From the NCBI GenBank assembly GCA_007130265.1, contig SLST01000115.1, positions 1-6,099 of the forward strand: 6,099 bases of DNA, given 5' to 3'. Origin of the DNA: Spirochaetales bacterium (GTDB taxonomy: Bacteria; Spirochaetota; Spirochaetia; DSM-27196; SLST01). Under the pieces are notes generated by a model. It was not told the DNA's origin. It worked only from the letters and a program-made list of their open reading frames with translations, and searched no databases. Below, one piece after another: positions 1-6,099 of the stretch (its first letter is position 1; every line of letters starts with the position of its first letter). The translations under genes were made by a program, and so were the position numbers.

Positions 1-2396
1 CCGTAGGGGCTCTTCGTGATCCAGTTGTCGACCGGTTCCTTCTTGCCGAGCGCGCGCCACACGTCCTCGTAGCGGATAGGCATGTGCGTGAGCTGCGCCC
101 CGGTGGCGTGCTGAATCGCGTTGCCGAGCGCCGCCGCGACGCCGATCATCGAATGCTCGCCGACTCCCCGCGCCCCGTAGGGCCCGTCGATCTGCGGCGT
201 CTCGATGGCAATCGCGTCGACCTCAAGTGGCAGGTCGCGCGCGGTGGGTATCTTGTTGTCCGTGAACGACGGGTTGAGCAGGTGTCCCTTCTGATCGTAG
301 ATGTACCCCTCGCACACGGCGGTGCCAAGGCCCTGCAGCATCCCGCCGATCGCCTGACCGCGAACCGCGTCCGGGTTGATCACCTTGCCGACGTCGAAGA
401 CCGAGACGACCTTGAGCACGTTGTACTCGCCGGTCTCGCGATCGACCTCAACGATCATCCCGTGCGCGCCGTAGGTCCAGTCGAGAGCGGGAAGCCCCTG
501 CCCGGTTTCCTTGTCGAGGTGCGTGAGACCCTGCGCGATGTAGCGCCCAACCCCCACGAGCGGCCCCCCAATCGAGTTCCCGTCCGGGAAAGCGTACCCT
601 ATCGCGAGCTGCCTGAAGGTGACCGCCGAGTCCGGGTGATGTTTCACGTAGATCCGCTCACCGTCGTGTGCGAGGTCGACCGTGTTCGCACGCAGCGCCT
701 GCGCAGCGACCTCGTAGGCGTTCTTCAGCAGATCGTCGGCCGCGAGAATCGCCGCGTTGCCGCTGAGGAGCAATCCCTTGGAAGCGACGGTCTGCCAGTC
801 GTAGGGATCACGGTCGGTGTCCGACTCAAAGGCGACCTTCACGCGCTCGAGAGAAAAGCCCAGCCGCTCGGCGATGATCTGCGCGATCGACGTGTAGGTC
901 CCTTGCCCGTAGTCGACGAGCGAGAGGTTCGCGGTAACCGTGGCGTCTTCGTTCATCTTGAGGATCACGGTCGTCGCCGTGAAGGGCGGCATCGCCGGCG
1001 CCTTGTGCAGGCCGACGACTGCCTTGCCGATCTTCAGCCCCGTAGCCTCCTCGCGCGCGTTCTCGTCCTTCGTGAGCGCCCGGTAGCCGATCGCCTGCGC
1101 CGCCGTCTCGAGACACTTCGCGATGTTGCCGGTGTTCGCGGTGACCGTCTCTCCGGTCAGCGTCGTCGAGCCCGGCCTCAGCGCGTTCAGGAGTCGGAAC
1201 TCGAGCGGCTCCATCCCAATCGCCTCTGCCACGAGGTCCATGTGCCGCTCGAGCCCCCAGAAGAACTCGACGTGGCCGAAGCCGCGATAGGCGGTTCCGA
1301 ACGGCTTGTTCGTGTAGATCGTGTAGGCGTCCACCTTCGCGTTGGGGATGTCGTATGGACCACCGGCCGAGTAACCGGAGGCGCGGGTGACGTTCACCGC
1401 GTAGTCAGCGTAGGCGCCCGAGTCCCAGTACATGGTGAGCTCCTGCGCCTGGATCTTCCCGTCCTTCGAGACGCCGGTCTTGATCCGGTAGGTGAGCTGG
1501 CTGCGGCAAGGCAGCAAGCTGAACTCCTCCTCGCGTGTCGCAGTGAGCTTGACCGGCCGTCCGCCCGCCTTTCGCGAGAGCACGGCGACGAGCGGTTCGA
1601 TCCCGATCCCGGCCTTCCCCCCGAATCCGCCGCCCACGTAGGGGACCTGCACGCGCACCTTCCGGTGCGAGAGCCCGAACGCCGTGCAGAAGAGGTTTCG
1701 CAGGGTGAACGGCGACTGCGCCGACGACCAGATCGAGACCTCATCGTCGTGCCCCCACTGCACGATCGCAACGTGGGTTTCCATGGGAACGTGCTGAACC
1801 GACGGATTGGTGTACGTGCGCTCGATGGTCCACTCGCAGGCTTCGAACGCCTTCTCCGTGTCGCCTTTCCGCAGCTTCGTGTGGTTGGCCACATTCGTCC
1901 CGGGCTTCGGCGTGAAGGCCGCCTCCATGTACGAGTACTCGCCGAGGTCCGGGTGAACGAGGGGTGCGTCCTTCTTCAGCGCTTCGAGCGGATGAAGCAC
2001 GGGCTCGAGCTCCTCGTACTCGACGTCAATGAGATCAACGGCGCGCTTCGCTATCTCGAGGGTGTCCGCGGCCACCGCCGCGACCGCCTCACCAAAGTGA
2101 CGCACCTCACCCTTCGCGAGAATGGCCTTGTCGACGACGTAGAGCCCCAACCGGTAGTCGAGTTCTTCGCCGGTGACGATGGCACGCACGCCCGTGAGCG
2201 CCTGCGCCAGGTTCGTGTCGATGGACACGATTCGCGCGCGCGCGTGCGGGCTCGTCTTCACCCGCGCGTAGAGCATGCCGGGCAAGGTCATGTCGCTGAC
2301 GTAGGTCGCCTCGCCGGTCAGTTTCACTACGGAGTCGATGCGGTCGGTCTTCCTGCCGACGTTCTTGAGCTCCGCAACAGGGGTATTCTCAAGCAT
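1..2396 (-). CDS. Xanthine dehydrogenase-family molybdopterin-binding (large) subunit, C-terminus cut by window edge
   Basis: Catalytic subunit of a cytoplasmic three-subunit molybdenum hydroxylase; it holds the Mo-pterin cofactor and hydroxylates a carbon of an N-heterocycle or aldehyde with oxygen from water. The minus strand reads open from ATG 2396-2394 for 798 codons to the edge, with no stop or frameshift. The family usually has about 750-800 residues, so only the tail is missing. Domain order fits the family: Ald_Xan_dh_C-like about 20-130, then MoCoBD_1 and MoCoBD_2. Visible motifs are Gln227 (in SSAQSPF, apical-oxo Gln), GGGFGGK 255-261, AYRGFG 369-374, YGQG around Gln498, INP 673-675 followed by GQAIGG 680-685, and GARGVGE 741-747, whose Glu747 is the catalytic base. 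Ala262 sits where bovine xanthine oxidase has Glu802. The start overlaps the [2Fe-2S] gene by 8 bases, with GAGG 7 bases upstream. No signal peptide. The family is certain; the substrate (purine, nicotinate, aldehyde or other) is not. Confidence 0.95.
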   Translation of the reverse strand, partial: MLENTPVAELKNVGRKTDRIDSVVKLTGEATYVSDMTLPGMLYARVKTSPHARARIVSIDTNLAQALTGVRAIVTGEELDYRLGLYVVDKAILAKGEVRHFGEAVAAVAADTLEIAKRAVDLIDVEYEELEPVLHPLEALKKDAPLVHPDLGEYSYMEAAFTPKPGTNVANHTKLRKGDTEKAFEACEWTIERTYTNPSVQHVPMETHVAIVQWGHDDEVSIWSSAQSPFTLRNLFCTAFGLSHRKVRVQVPYVGGGFGGKAGIGIEPLVAVLSRKAGGRPVKLTATREEEFSLLPCRSQLTYRIKTGVSKDGKIQAQELTMYWDSGAYADYAVNVTRASGYSAGGPYDIPNAKVDAYTIYTNKPFGTAYRGFGHVEFFWGLERHMDLVAEAIGMEPLEFRLLNALRPGSTTLTGETVTANTGNIAKCLETAAQAIGYRALTKDENAREEATGLKIGKAVVGLHKAPAMPPFTATTVILKMNEDATVTANLSLVDYGQGTYTSIAQIIAERLGFSLERVKVAFESDTDRDPYDWQTVASKGLLLSGNAAILAADDLLKNAYEVAAQALRANTVDLAHDGERIYVKHHPDSAVTFRQLAIGYAFPDGNSIGGPLVGVGRYIAQGLTHLDKETGQGLPALDWTYGAHGMIVEVDRETGEYNVLKVVSVFDVGKVINPDAVRGQAIGGMLQGLGTAVCEGYIYDQKGHLLNPSFTDNKIPTARDLPLEVDAIAIETPQIDGPYGARGVGEHSMIGVAAALGNAIQHATGAQLTHMPIRYEDVWRALGKKEPVDNWITKSPY

Positions 2397-2892
2397 GGTC
2401 GGACCTCGTCGTGCCGGCGGGCGCGGACCCGGCGGCCGCCTTGGCGGCCGATTCGATCGCCTCGATCATCTGTAGGTACCCGGTGCAGCGGCAGAAGTTG
2501 CCCTCGATCCCGTCGATGATCTCTTCACGGCTGGGGTTCGGGTTGCGCCGCAGCAGGTCCGTCGCAGACATCACCATCCCGGGCGTGCAGAAGCCGCACT
2601 GCACCGCATGGTTATCGTGAAACGCCTGCTGAACCGCAGAAAGCTCGCCGCCGGCCGCCGCGCCCTCGATCGTCTCGAGGTCTGCACCGTCGGCCTCCGC
2701 CGCGAGCACGAGACACGAGTTCACCGCGCGGCCGTCCATGATGATCGTGCACGCACCGCATTCACCTGAGCCGCATCCTTCCTTCGTGCCGGTCAGCCCC
2801 AGGTCGTTCCGCAGGAAGTGGAGAAGGGTTCGGTGCTCGGCGACGTCTCGTTCGTATCGCTCTCCGTTGATCGTTACCGTGATGTGTTTCAC
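2389..2892 (-). CDS. Xanthine dehydrogenase-family [2Fe-2S] iron-sulfur subunit
   Basis: Small electron-transfer subunit (167 residues) carrying electrons from the Mo site to FAD. All eight cluster ligands are present. The N-terminal plant-ferredoxin-type fold (about 1-75) has Cys40, Cys45, Cys48 and Cys60. The C-terminal helical domain (about 80-155) has Cys99, Cys102 (QCGFCTPGM) and Cys134, Cys136 (FCRCTGY). The start is taken as GTG 2892-2890, giving the family-like N-terminus MKHITVTING. It is preceded 7 bases upstream by a strong Shine-Dalgarno sequence and overlaps the stop of the FAD gene as GTGA. An in-frame ATG at 2961 would add 23 residues read from inside the FAD gene and is not favoured. 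An Ala-rich tail follows the last cluster motif. The stop lies 8 bases inside the next gene. Length is normal for the stand-alone small subunit (about 150-170). Confidence 0.96.
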   Translation of the reverse strand: MKHITVTINGERYERDVAEHRTLLHFLRNDLGLTGTKEGCGSGECGACTIIMDGRAVNSCLVLAAEADGADLETIEGAAAGGELSAVQQAFHDNHAVQCGFCTPGMVMSATDLLRRNPNPSREEIIDGIEGNFCRCTGYLQMIEAIESAAKAAAGSAPAGTTRSDHA

Positions 2893-3707
2893 GCGGACAC
2901 CTCCTCCATCAGCCTGCGAATGTAGACGTCTACCATGAACCGACGGTACTCGCTGGTGCACCGCACGTCGTCGATGGGACTGATCGCCGCCTGGGCAGAC
3001 TCCTGGATCTCTGCCGCCAGAGCATCCGCGGCGAACTCCGGCAGGAGCACCGGGGTGGGCGCGGCCGAGCTGATCGCAACCCGCGCCTTTCCCTTGGTCT
3101 TGATAAGAGCGACGGCCACCACGCCAAGGTCGTGCCCCTTGATTCGCTTCAGCTTGCGGTAGCCGCCGGCCGCATCGATCTGACCGGCGCCTACGATCAA
3201 CCGGGTTACGATCTCATCCGCGGCGATCTGCGTTGTCTTGACCCCCGTGATGAACTCACCGAGCGGCACACGCCGCTCACCGCGCGCGGAGACGAGCACG
3301 ACGTCGGTACCCAGACAGAGCAGAGGTGAGGTCATATCACCGCACGGAGAGGCGGTCACAACGTTCCCGACGACGGTCGCGCGGTTACGAAGCTGGAAGG
3401 TAGCGAGCTCCTCCGCGGCGATCCTCAGTACCGGATACCGTTCGCGGACCGTCTTGTTGGTGATGAGCTCATTCACCGTCGTGCACGCCCCGATTGAGAG
3501 CCCTTCGCGTTCGCTGAACGCGATCTCGTGGAGATCGGCAACCGTCTTGAGATCGGCGACGTAACGTGGGGACACGAGGCCGGCGCGGATGTTCACGAAC
3601 AGATCCGTCCCTCCTGAGAAGACGCGGGTCTCGTCGCCATGCTCGGCGAGAAAGGCAAGAAGCTCATCGAGCGACGGGTGAGTTACGTAGGAGAACTCGT
3701 GCAGCAA
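2889..3707 (-). CDS. Xanthine dehydrogenase-family FAD-binding (medium) subunit
   Basis: Flavoprotein subunit (272 residues) that takes electrons from the [2Fe-2S] clusters and passes them to NAD+ or another acceptor. It has an N-terminal FAD_binding_5-type domain (about 1-165) with the FAD loop SGGTD 31-35 and the second FAD segment 111-124 (TVVGNVVTASPCGD). A CO_deh_flav_C-type domain follows (about 170-270) and includes the KLKRIKGHDLG segment. The usual GGN of the second FAD loop reads VGN (Val113). The few cysteines form no cluster, so it lacks the [4Fe-4S] insertion of 4-hydroxybenzoyl-CoA reductase. The start is an uncommon TTG (3707-3705): the frame is closed upstream by TGA with no ATG or GTG between, and the N-terminus LHEFSYVTHPSLDELLAFL aligns with family starts. 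CTG in the next codon is an alternative. An AGGCGG-like ribosome site lies 5 bases upstream. First gene of the operon; stop overlaps the next start. Confidence 0.94.
   Translation of the reverse strand: MLHEFSYVTHPSLDELLAFLAEHGDETRVFSGGTDLFVNIRAGLVSPRYVADLKTVADLHEIAFSEREGLSIGACTTVNELITNKTVRERYPVLRIAAEELATFQLRNRATVVGNVVTASPCGDMTSPLLCLGTDVVLVSARGERRVPLGEFITGVKTTQIAADEIVTRLIVGAGQIDAAGGYRKLKRIKGHDLGVVAVALIKTKGKARVAISSAAPTPVLLPEFAADALAAEIQESAQAAISPIDDVRCTSEYRRFMVDVYIRRLMEEVSA
2900..2907 (-). promoter_or_regulatory. Ribosome binding site of the [2Fe-2S] subunit
   Basis: GGAGGAGG on the minus strand, 7 bases before GTG 2892, inside the last codons of the FAD gene. It is the strongest Shine-Dalgarno match in the window and decides the GTG start over the upstream ATG at 2961. 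Confidence 0.85.
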
Positions 3708-3712
3708 TGGTA

Positions 3713-3718
3713 CCGCCT
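3713..3718 (-). promoter_or_regulatory. Probable ribosome binding site of the FAD subunit
   Basis: AGGCGG on the minus strand (5 of 6 bases of AGGAGG), 5 bases before TTG 3707. It supports the TTG start. The imperfect site and TTG codon together suggest modest initiation for the first gene of the operon. Confidence 0.55.
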
Positions 3719-3727
3719 TCGGCTCCG

Positions 3728-3745
3728 CAAGGTGCCCCTTGGGGC
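3728..3745 (-). other. Possible small hairpins in the operon leader RNA
   Basis: In the transcribed leader, CAAGG-GGCA-CCTTG (3741 to 3728) can form a 5-bp stem with a 4-base loop. The overlapping GCCCCAAGGGGC (3745 to 3734) can form a different short stem. They share bases, so only one can form at a time. There is no U-run, so neither is an ordinary terminator. The elements are short and may be chance in GC-rich DNA. Confidence 0.2.
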
Positions 3746-3746
3746 C

Positions 3747-3771
3747 TGGTCAATGGTGAACTGTATGGTCA
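3747..3771 (-). promoter_or_regulatory. TGGTCA direct repeat, candidate operator
   Basis: TGGTCA occurs at 3747-3752 and 3766-3771 on the plus strand (TGACCA on the transcribed strand), 19 bases apart, close to two helical turns. The pair runs from the edge of the -10 box across the expected transcription start, where a bound repressor would block RNA polymerase. Six-base repeats can arise by chance, and no regulator gene is in view. Confidence 0.3.
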
Positions 3772-3799
3772 TTTAAATATGCCAACCGTGAGATGTCAA
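3771..3799 (-). promoter_or_regulatory. Sigma-70-type promoter of the hydroxylase operon
   Basis: On the minus strand a perfect -35 box TTGACA (3799-3794) is followed after exactly 17 bases by TTAAAT (3776-3771), matching TATAAT at 4 of 6 positions, within a locally AT-rich patch in otherwise GC-rich DNA. Transcription would start near 3764, leaving a leader of about 57 bases before TTG 3707. The -35 box begins 9 bases past the stop of the upstream LolA-like gene, which suggests the hydroxylase genes have their own transcript. Confidence 0.7.
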
Positions 3800-3807
3800 T
3801 CTTCCGG

Positions 3808-4563
3808 TTACCGGTGGAACTGGTCAGGGTTGAAGAACCGGTCGCGCAGGAGAATGTTCCACTCCAGATCGTCAATCTGCAGAACAGATCGCGAACCTGC
3901 CTTCAGATTGATCATGGAGAACTCCGTCGGCACGCTGCGCCCAACGACGGAGGTGAACCCGGTCGTCTCCATCCGTTTCACCTGCTCGCCGGCCACGTAG
4001 TAGTCGATCTGCACGACCGCGGTCCGCCCCTTGTCGATGTAAAGCACCACCCGGTCGTACGCGCTCCCCGATGCCGCGGGAACCGCGGAGATCCTCCACC
4101 TCGCCTCGGTCTCGTCGATGAGCTCGAAGTCGGTGAAACGCTCACCTAAGGGCGCGGCGTCGATATCCTCGTAGGTGAAGTCGCCTCCCACCCCGCCCAC
4201 GGATCCGGTGCGCGCCCGGCCGGTTATGCTGCGGACACGCCCGGTCGAGGGAAAGAAGACCAGCATCGTATCCCTCGTCTGCAGAAGTCGTATGCCGGCG
4301 ATATTCGTCGGTGAAAGAAACTCCGTGTACGACTCCTCATCACCTCGCGTCATCGTCAGAAGCTTGAACTCCCGGGAGACCCGGTCGCTCTGCGCATCGG
4401 CGTAGACGCGCAGCGTCATCTCGCTGCGGGTCGTTCGTGGCTGGCGGTCCGTGTCGACGCGGCTCACGATCTCCCGCGCAGCCGAATCCGCATGGAGGAG
4501 CGGTATGCCGGTCACGATCAGCGCCAGCAGCACGCATGCGCGCCTCATTGGAAACAGGTTCAT
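3808..4563 (-). CDS. Outer membrane lipoprotein-sorting protein, LolA-like
   Basis: Probable periplasmic protein (251 residues) of the LolA-like family annotated as outer membrane lipoprotein-sorting protein, thought to accept lipids or lipoproteins and often encoded beside RND exporters. Residues 1-25 look like a Sec signal peptide: basic Arg7-Arg8, hydrophobic 9-23, likely cleavage after LLHA. Cys10 lies within the hydrophobic core and is not a lipobox. The family signature is clear: FLSP 82-85, AG 89-90, then D98-T99-M100, FPSTGRVRSITG 104-115, and DFTYEDI 128-134. The Trp often found in the D-x-M-W-x-Y-x-P stretch is replaced (MLVFFP). ATG 4563 overlaps the exporter stop as ATGA, with AAGGAG 9 bases upstream; Met6 is an alternative start. 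The coupling implies the two proteins act together. The cargo is unknown. Confidence 0.88.
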   Translation of the reverse strand: MNLFPMRRACVLLALIVTGIPLLHADSAAREIVSRVDTDRQPRTTRSEMTLRVYADAQSDRVSREFKLLTMTRGDEESYTEFLSPTNIAGIRLLQTRDTMLVFFPSTGRVRSITGRARTGSVGGVGGDFTYEDIDAAPLGERFTDFELIDETEARWRISAVPAASGSAYDRVVLYIDKGRTAVVQIDYYVAGEQVKRMETTGFTSVVGRSVPTEFSMINLKAGSRSVLQIDDLEWNILLRDRFFNPDQFHR

Positions 4564-6099
4564 CGCTTGAAGCTCCTTGAATCGTTTTGCTCCCCTCCGT
4601 TCGCATTCTCGGTGCGGCTGTGCGGTCTAATCGTCGCGAGCAGAGCCGGCAAGGCGACCATCGACGCGATCAGACAGCACGCAATCCCCACGAGCAGCAG
4701 GTACCCGAGCCCCGAAGCGAGCCCTATCGTCCCGAAGTACCCGAGCGATCCGAACCCGATCCCCGTGGTAGCGGATGAGAGAAACACCGCCTTACCCGAG
4801 TACCGCAACGTATCCTCTATACTACCATGTTCGTGCTCGTATCGGTGCAGGATGTGCAGGACGTACGCCATACCAATCCCGATGATGAGCGGGAGCGCGA
4901 GTGCTCCCGTCATCACGAGCGGGACTCGGAAGACGGCCAGCAATCCGAACATCCAGACAATCGAGACGACAACGACCCCGAACGCGAGCGCTACGCGTCG
5001 AAGGCTGCGGAAGATCAGCAGCATCAGGACGAAGACGGTCGCGGCACCGTAGAGCGCGGCGATCCAACCGTCGGTGAAGATCTCGTCCACGAGCGACACG
5101 TAGATCCGCAGGGTGCCCGTGATCTTCGGATCGATCTCGCGCATCCGTCGATCAAAGTCGAGCACGGTCTCGTCGTCAGCCTGCACGTCGGCGGTCGGGA
5201 TTATCTGTAGCAGAAATCTCGATCCGGTCGGATCGACAAAGCGAGCCCGGAGGTCGGGAGGGATATCGTCGAGCGTAGGAGCACGATCGACGCGCATCCG
5301 ACTCAGTTGATCGGCGAGCGCCGCGGCAAACTGAGCGTCGACCCGCGAGAGGCTGTCGGCGACGGCGACCGGATCGGCAGCGAGAACGGTGATCAGTCGC
5401 TGAAAGACTTCGCGCCCCGGCTCCCCCACTTCCGCGCCGACGATCTCCCGGATCATCGAGTCCCGCCGGCGCACGATGCGGTTGTCCGGTCCGAATACCG
5501 CCGTCGAAAGATCCGCGGCTTCGATCACGTTCCACTCGAGCCGCTGTATCTCATCCGAGAGCGCCTGAACGTCGGGCTCGGTCACCTGCCCGGCGACCGG
5601 ATCGGTCGCAGCGGCCGACCCCAAGCCCGAACCCGTGTAGGCCGACGCGCGAATCGCGGCGAGACGTTCCTCAACCTCGTCCTCGGGCGGCAGAAGATCG
5701 GCCACGGAGGCCACGGTCGCGACGTACGAGTCCCGGCGCAGTTGTTCGCTGAGCCTGGCCGTCTCCGACAGTGAGTCGGCCGTAGCGAGCACAACGAACG
5801 GTGAGACGCCCATGCGTTCGATGATCTTTCGCTGGGTGTCCATCACCGGCCCCGTCTCGGGCCCCATCGCAAACAGGTCGTACGAGACGCGGATGGTTGG
5901 GATGGCGAGCCCAAGCACGACGGTGAGGACAACGGCGACGATGATCACCGGCACATGCACCCGGGAGAGCAGCCTGCCGAGCCGTCGGAGAAAGTCGTAG
6001 CGCAGGATATGTACCCGGCTCGGCTTCGCGCGGGCGCCGGTGCCGAAGTTGATCAGCAGCGTCGGCAGAAGGACCATCATGGAGGCAAGCGTCAGCAGG
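4560..6099 (-). CDS. RND/MMPL-family exporter, C-terminal half (N-terminus beyond window edge)
   Basis: Inner-membrane exporter of the RND superfamily (MMPL/COG1033-like, distantly like HpnN), usually driven by proton flow and associated with lipid export. The frame is open to the right edge, and residues before Met6080 continue a membrane helix, so that Met is internal. Numbering from Met6080 as 1: the end of TM6 about 1-10, a cytoplasmic linker, TM7 45-63, a periplasmic domain about 64-335 ending in the family-like segment IPPDLRARFV and DPKITG, TM8 339-357, TM9 363-384, TM10 389-412, and TM11 and TM12 about 431-484. A hydrophilic tail follows. TM10 reads GIGMAY, with Ala405 where relatives usually carry Asp (GIGxDY), a residue used for proton relay in MmpL3. 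The first half, with its own TM4 site, is outside the window. The stop overlaps the LolA-like start by ATGA. Substrate not inferable. Confidence 0.92.
   Translation of the reverse strand, partial: LLTLASMMVLLPTLLINFGTGARAKPSRVHILRYDFLRRLGRLLSRVHVPVIIVAVVLTVVLGLAIPTIRVSYDLFAMGPETGPVMDTQRKIIERMGVSPFVVLATADSLSETARLSEQLRRDSYVATVASVADLLPPEDEVEERLAAIRASAYTGSGLGSAAATDPVAGQVTEPDVQALSDEIQRLEWNVIEAADLSTAVFGPDNRIVRRRDSMIREIVGAEVGEPGREVFQRLITVLAADPVAVADSLSRVDAQFAAALADQLSRMRVDRAPTLDDIPPDLRARFVDPTGSRFLLQIIPTADVQADDETVLDFDRRMREIDPKITGTLRIYVSLVDEIFTDGWIAALYGAATVFVLMLLIFRSLRRVALAFGVVVVSIVWMFGLLAVFRVPLVMTGALALPLIIGIGMAYVLHILHRYEHEHGSIEDTLRYSGKAVFLSSATTGIGFGSLGYFGTIGLASGLGYLLLVGIACCLIASMVALPALLATIRPHSRTENANGGEQNDSRSFKR
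4573..4578 (-). promoter_or_regulatory. Ribosome binding site of the LolA-like gene
   Basis: AAGGAG on the minus strand, 9 bases before ATG 4563 and inside the last codons of the exporter gene. It supports the ATG at 4563 over the internal Met at codon 6. Confidence 0.6.

Noticed and set aside
84..2519. Very long open frame (811 codons) on the plus strand
   Set aside because: It lies antisense to the large molybdenum subunit, whose minus-strand frame carries every family motif. The plus frame is rich in Arg, Val, Asp and Leu, has no recognisable domain, and also runs over the [2Fe-2S] gene. Long antisense frames are expected opposite GC-rich genes.
2893..2961. N-terminal extension of the [2Fe-2S] subunit from ATG 2961
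   Set aside because: The 23 extra residues lie inside the FAD gene, match nothing in the family, and the strong ribosome site points to GTG 2892.
2889..3707. 4-hydroxybenzoyl-CoA reductase medium subunit
   Set aside because: That enzyme's FAD subunit has an inserted [4Fe-4S] segment with clustered Cys; this protein is 272 residues with scattered Cys and no such insertion.
3729..3741. Moco riboswitch ahead of the molybdenum enzyme operon
   Set aside because: The leader from the predicted start is only about 57 bases and shows just small hairpins, far shorter than the known Moco RNA element.
3804..3814. CCGGTTACCGG palindrome at the end of the LolA-like gene as a terminator
   Set aside because: The two 5-base arms are separated by one base, so no proper loop can form, and no T-run follows; it spans the stop codon and is probably chance.
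4492..5210. Plus-strand open frames opposite the exporter
   Set aside because: Low-complexity, charged or Ser/Arg-rich translations without domains or good ribosome sites, antisense to clear membrane-helix coding sequence.

Overview
The window is GC-rich (roughly 60% or more by eye). All of its convincing genes are on the minus strand, so it is described here from right to left. An outer-membrane lipoprotein-sorting (LolA-like) protein paired with an RND exporter points to a Gram-negative (diderm) bacterium. The sequence alone does not fix the phylum: a spirochaete, deltaproteobacterium or similar lineage is a guess.

Region 1 (6099 to 3808): two translationally coupled genes. The first is the C-terminal half of an RND/MMPL-type exporter whose N-terminus lies beyond the right edge. 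The second is a periplasmic LolA-like protein. They overlap by ATGA, and this pairing recurs in many genomes. The likely job is lipid or lipoprotein handling at the cell envelope; the substrate is unknown.

Region 2 (3807 to 3708): a 100-base intergenic stretch. It carries a good sigma-70-type promoter (TTGACA, 17 bases, TTAAAT) on the minus strand, a TGGTCA direct repeat just downstream of the -10 box, and a leader that could form small hairpins. I saw no Rho-independent terminator for region 1.

Region 3 (3707 to 1): a three-gene operon for a cytoplasmic molybdenum hydroxylase of the xanthine dehydrogenase family, in the order FAD subunit, [2Fe-2S] subunit, molybdopterin-binding subunit. The genes overlap by 4 and 8 bases and start with TTG, GTG and ATG. 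Electrons would pass from the Mo site through two [2Fe-2S] clusters to FAD. The large subunit reads open for 798 codons to the left edge and lacks only its last residues. It has the catalytic Glu and the RGFG motif, but Ala where bovine xanthine oxidase has Glu802, so the substrate cannot be called as xanthine.

No RNA gene, mobile element, CRISPR array or clearly new system was seen. The most useful leads are substitutions at key positions in otherwise intact family members and the regulated-looking promoter of the hydroxylase operon.
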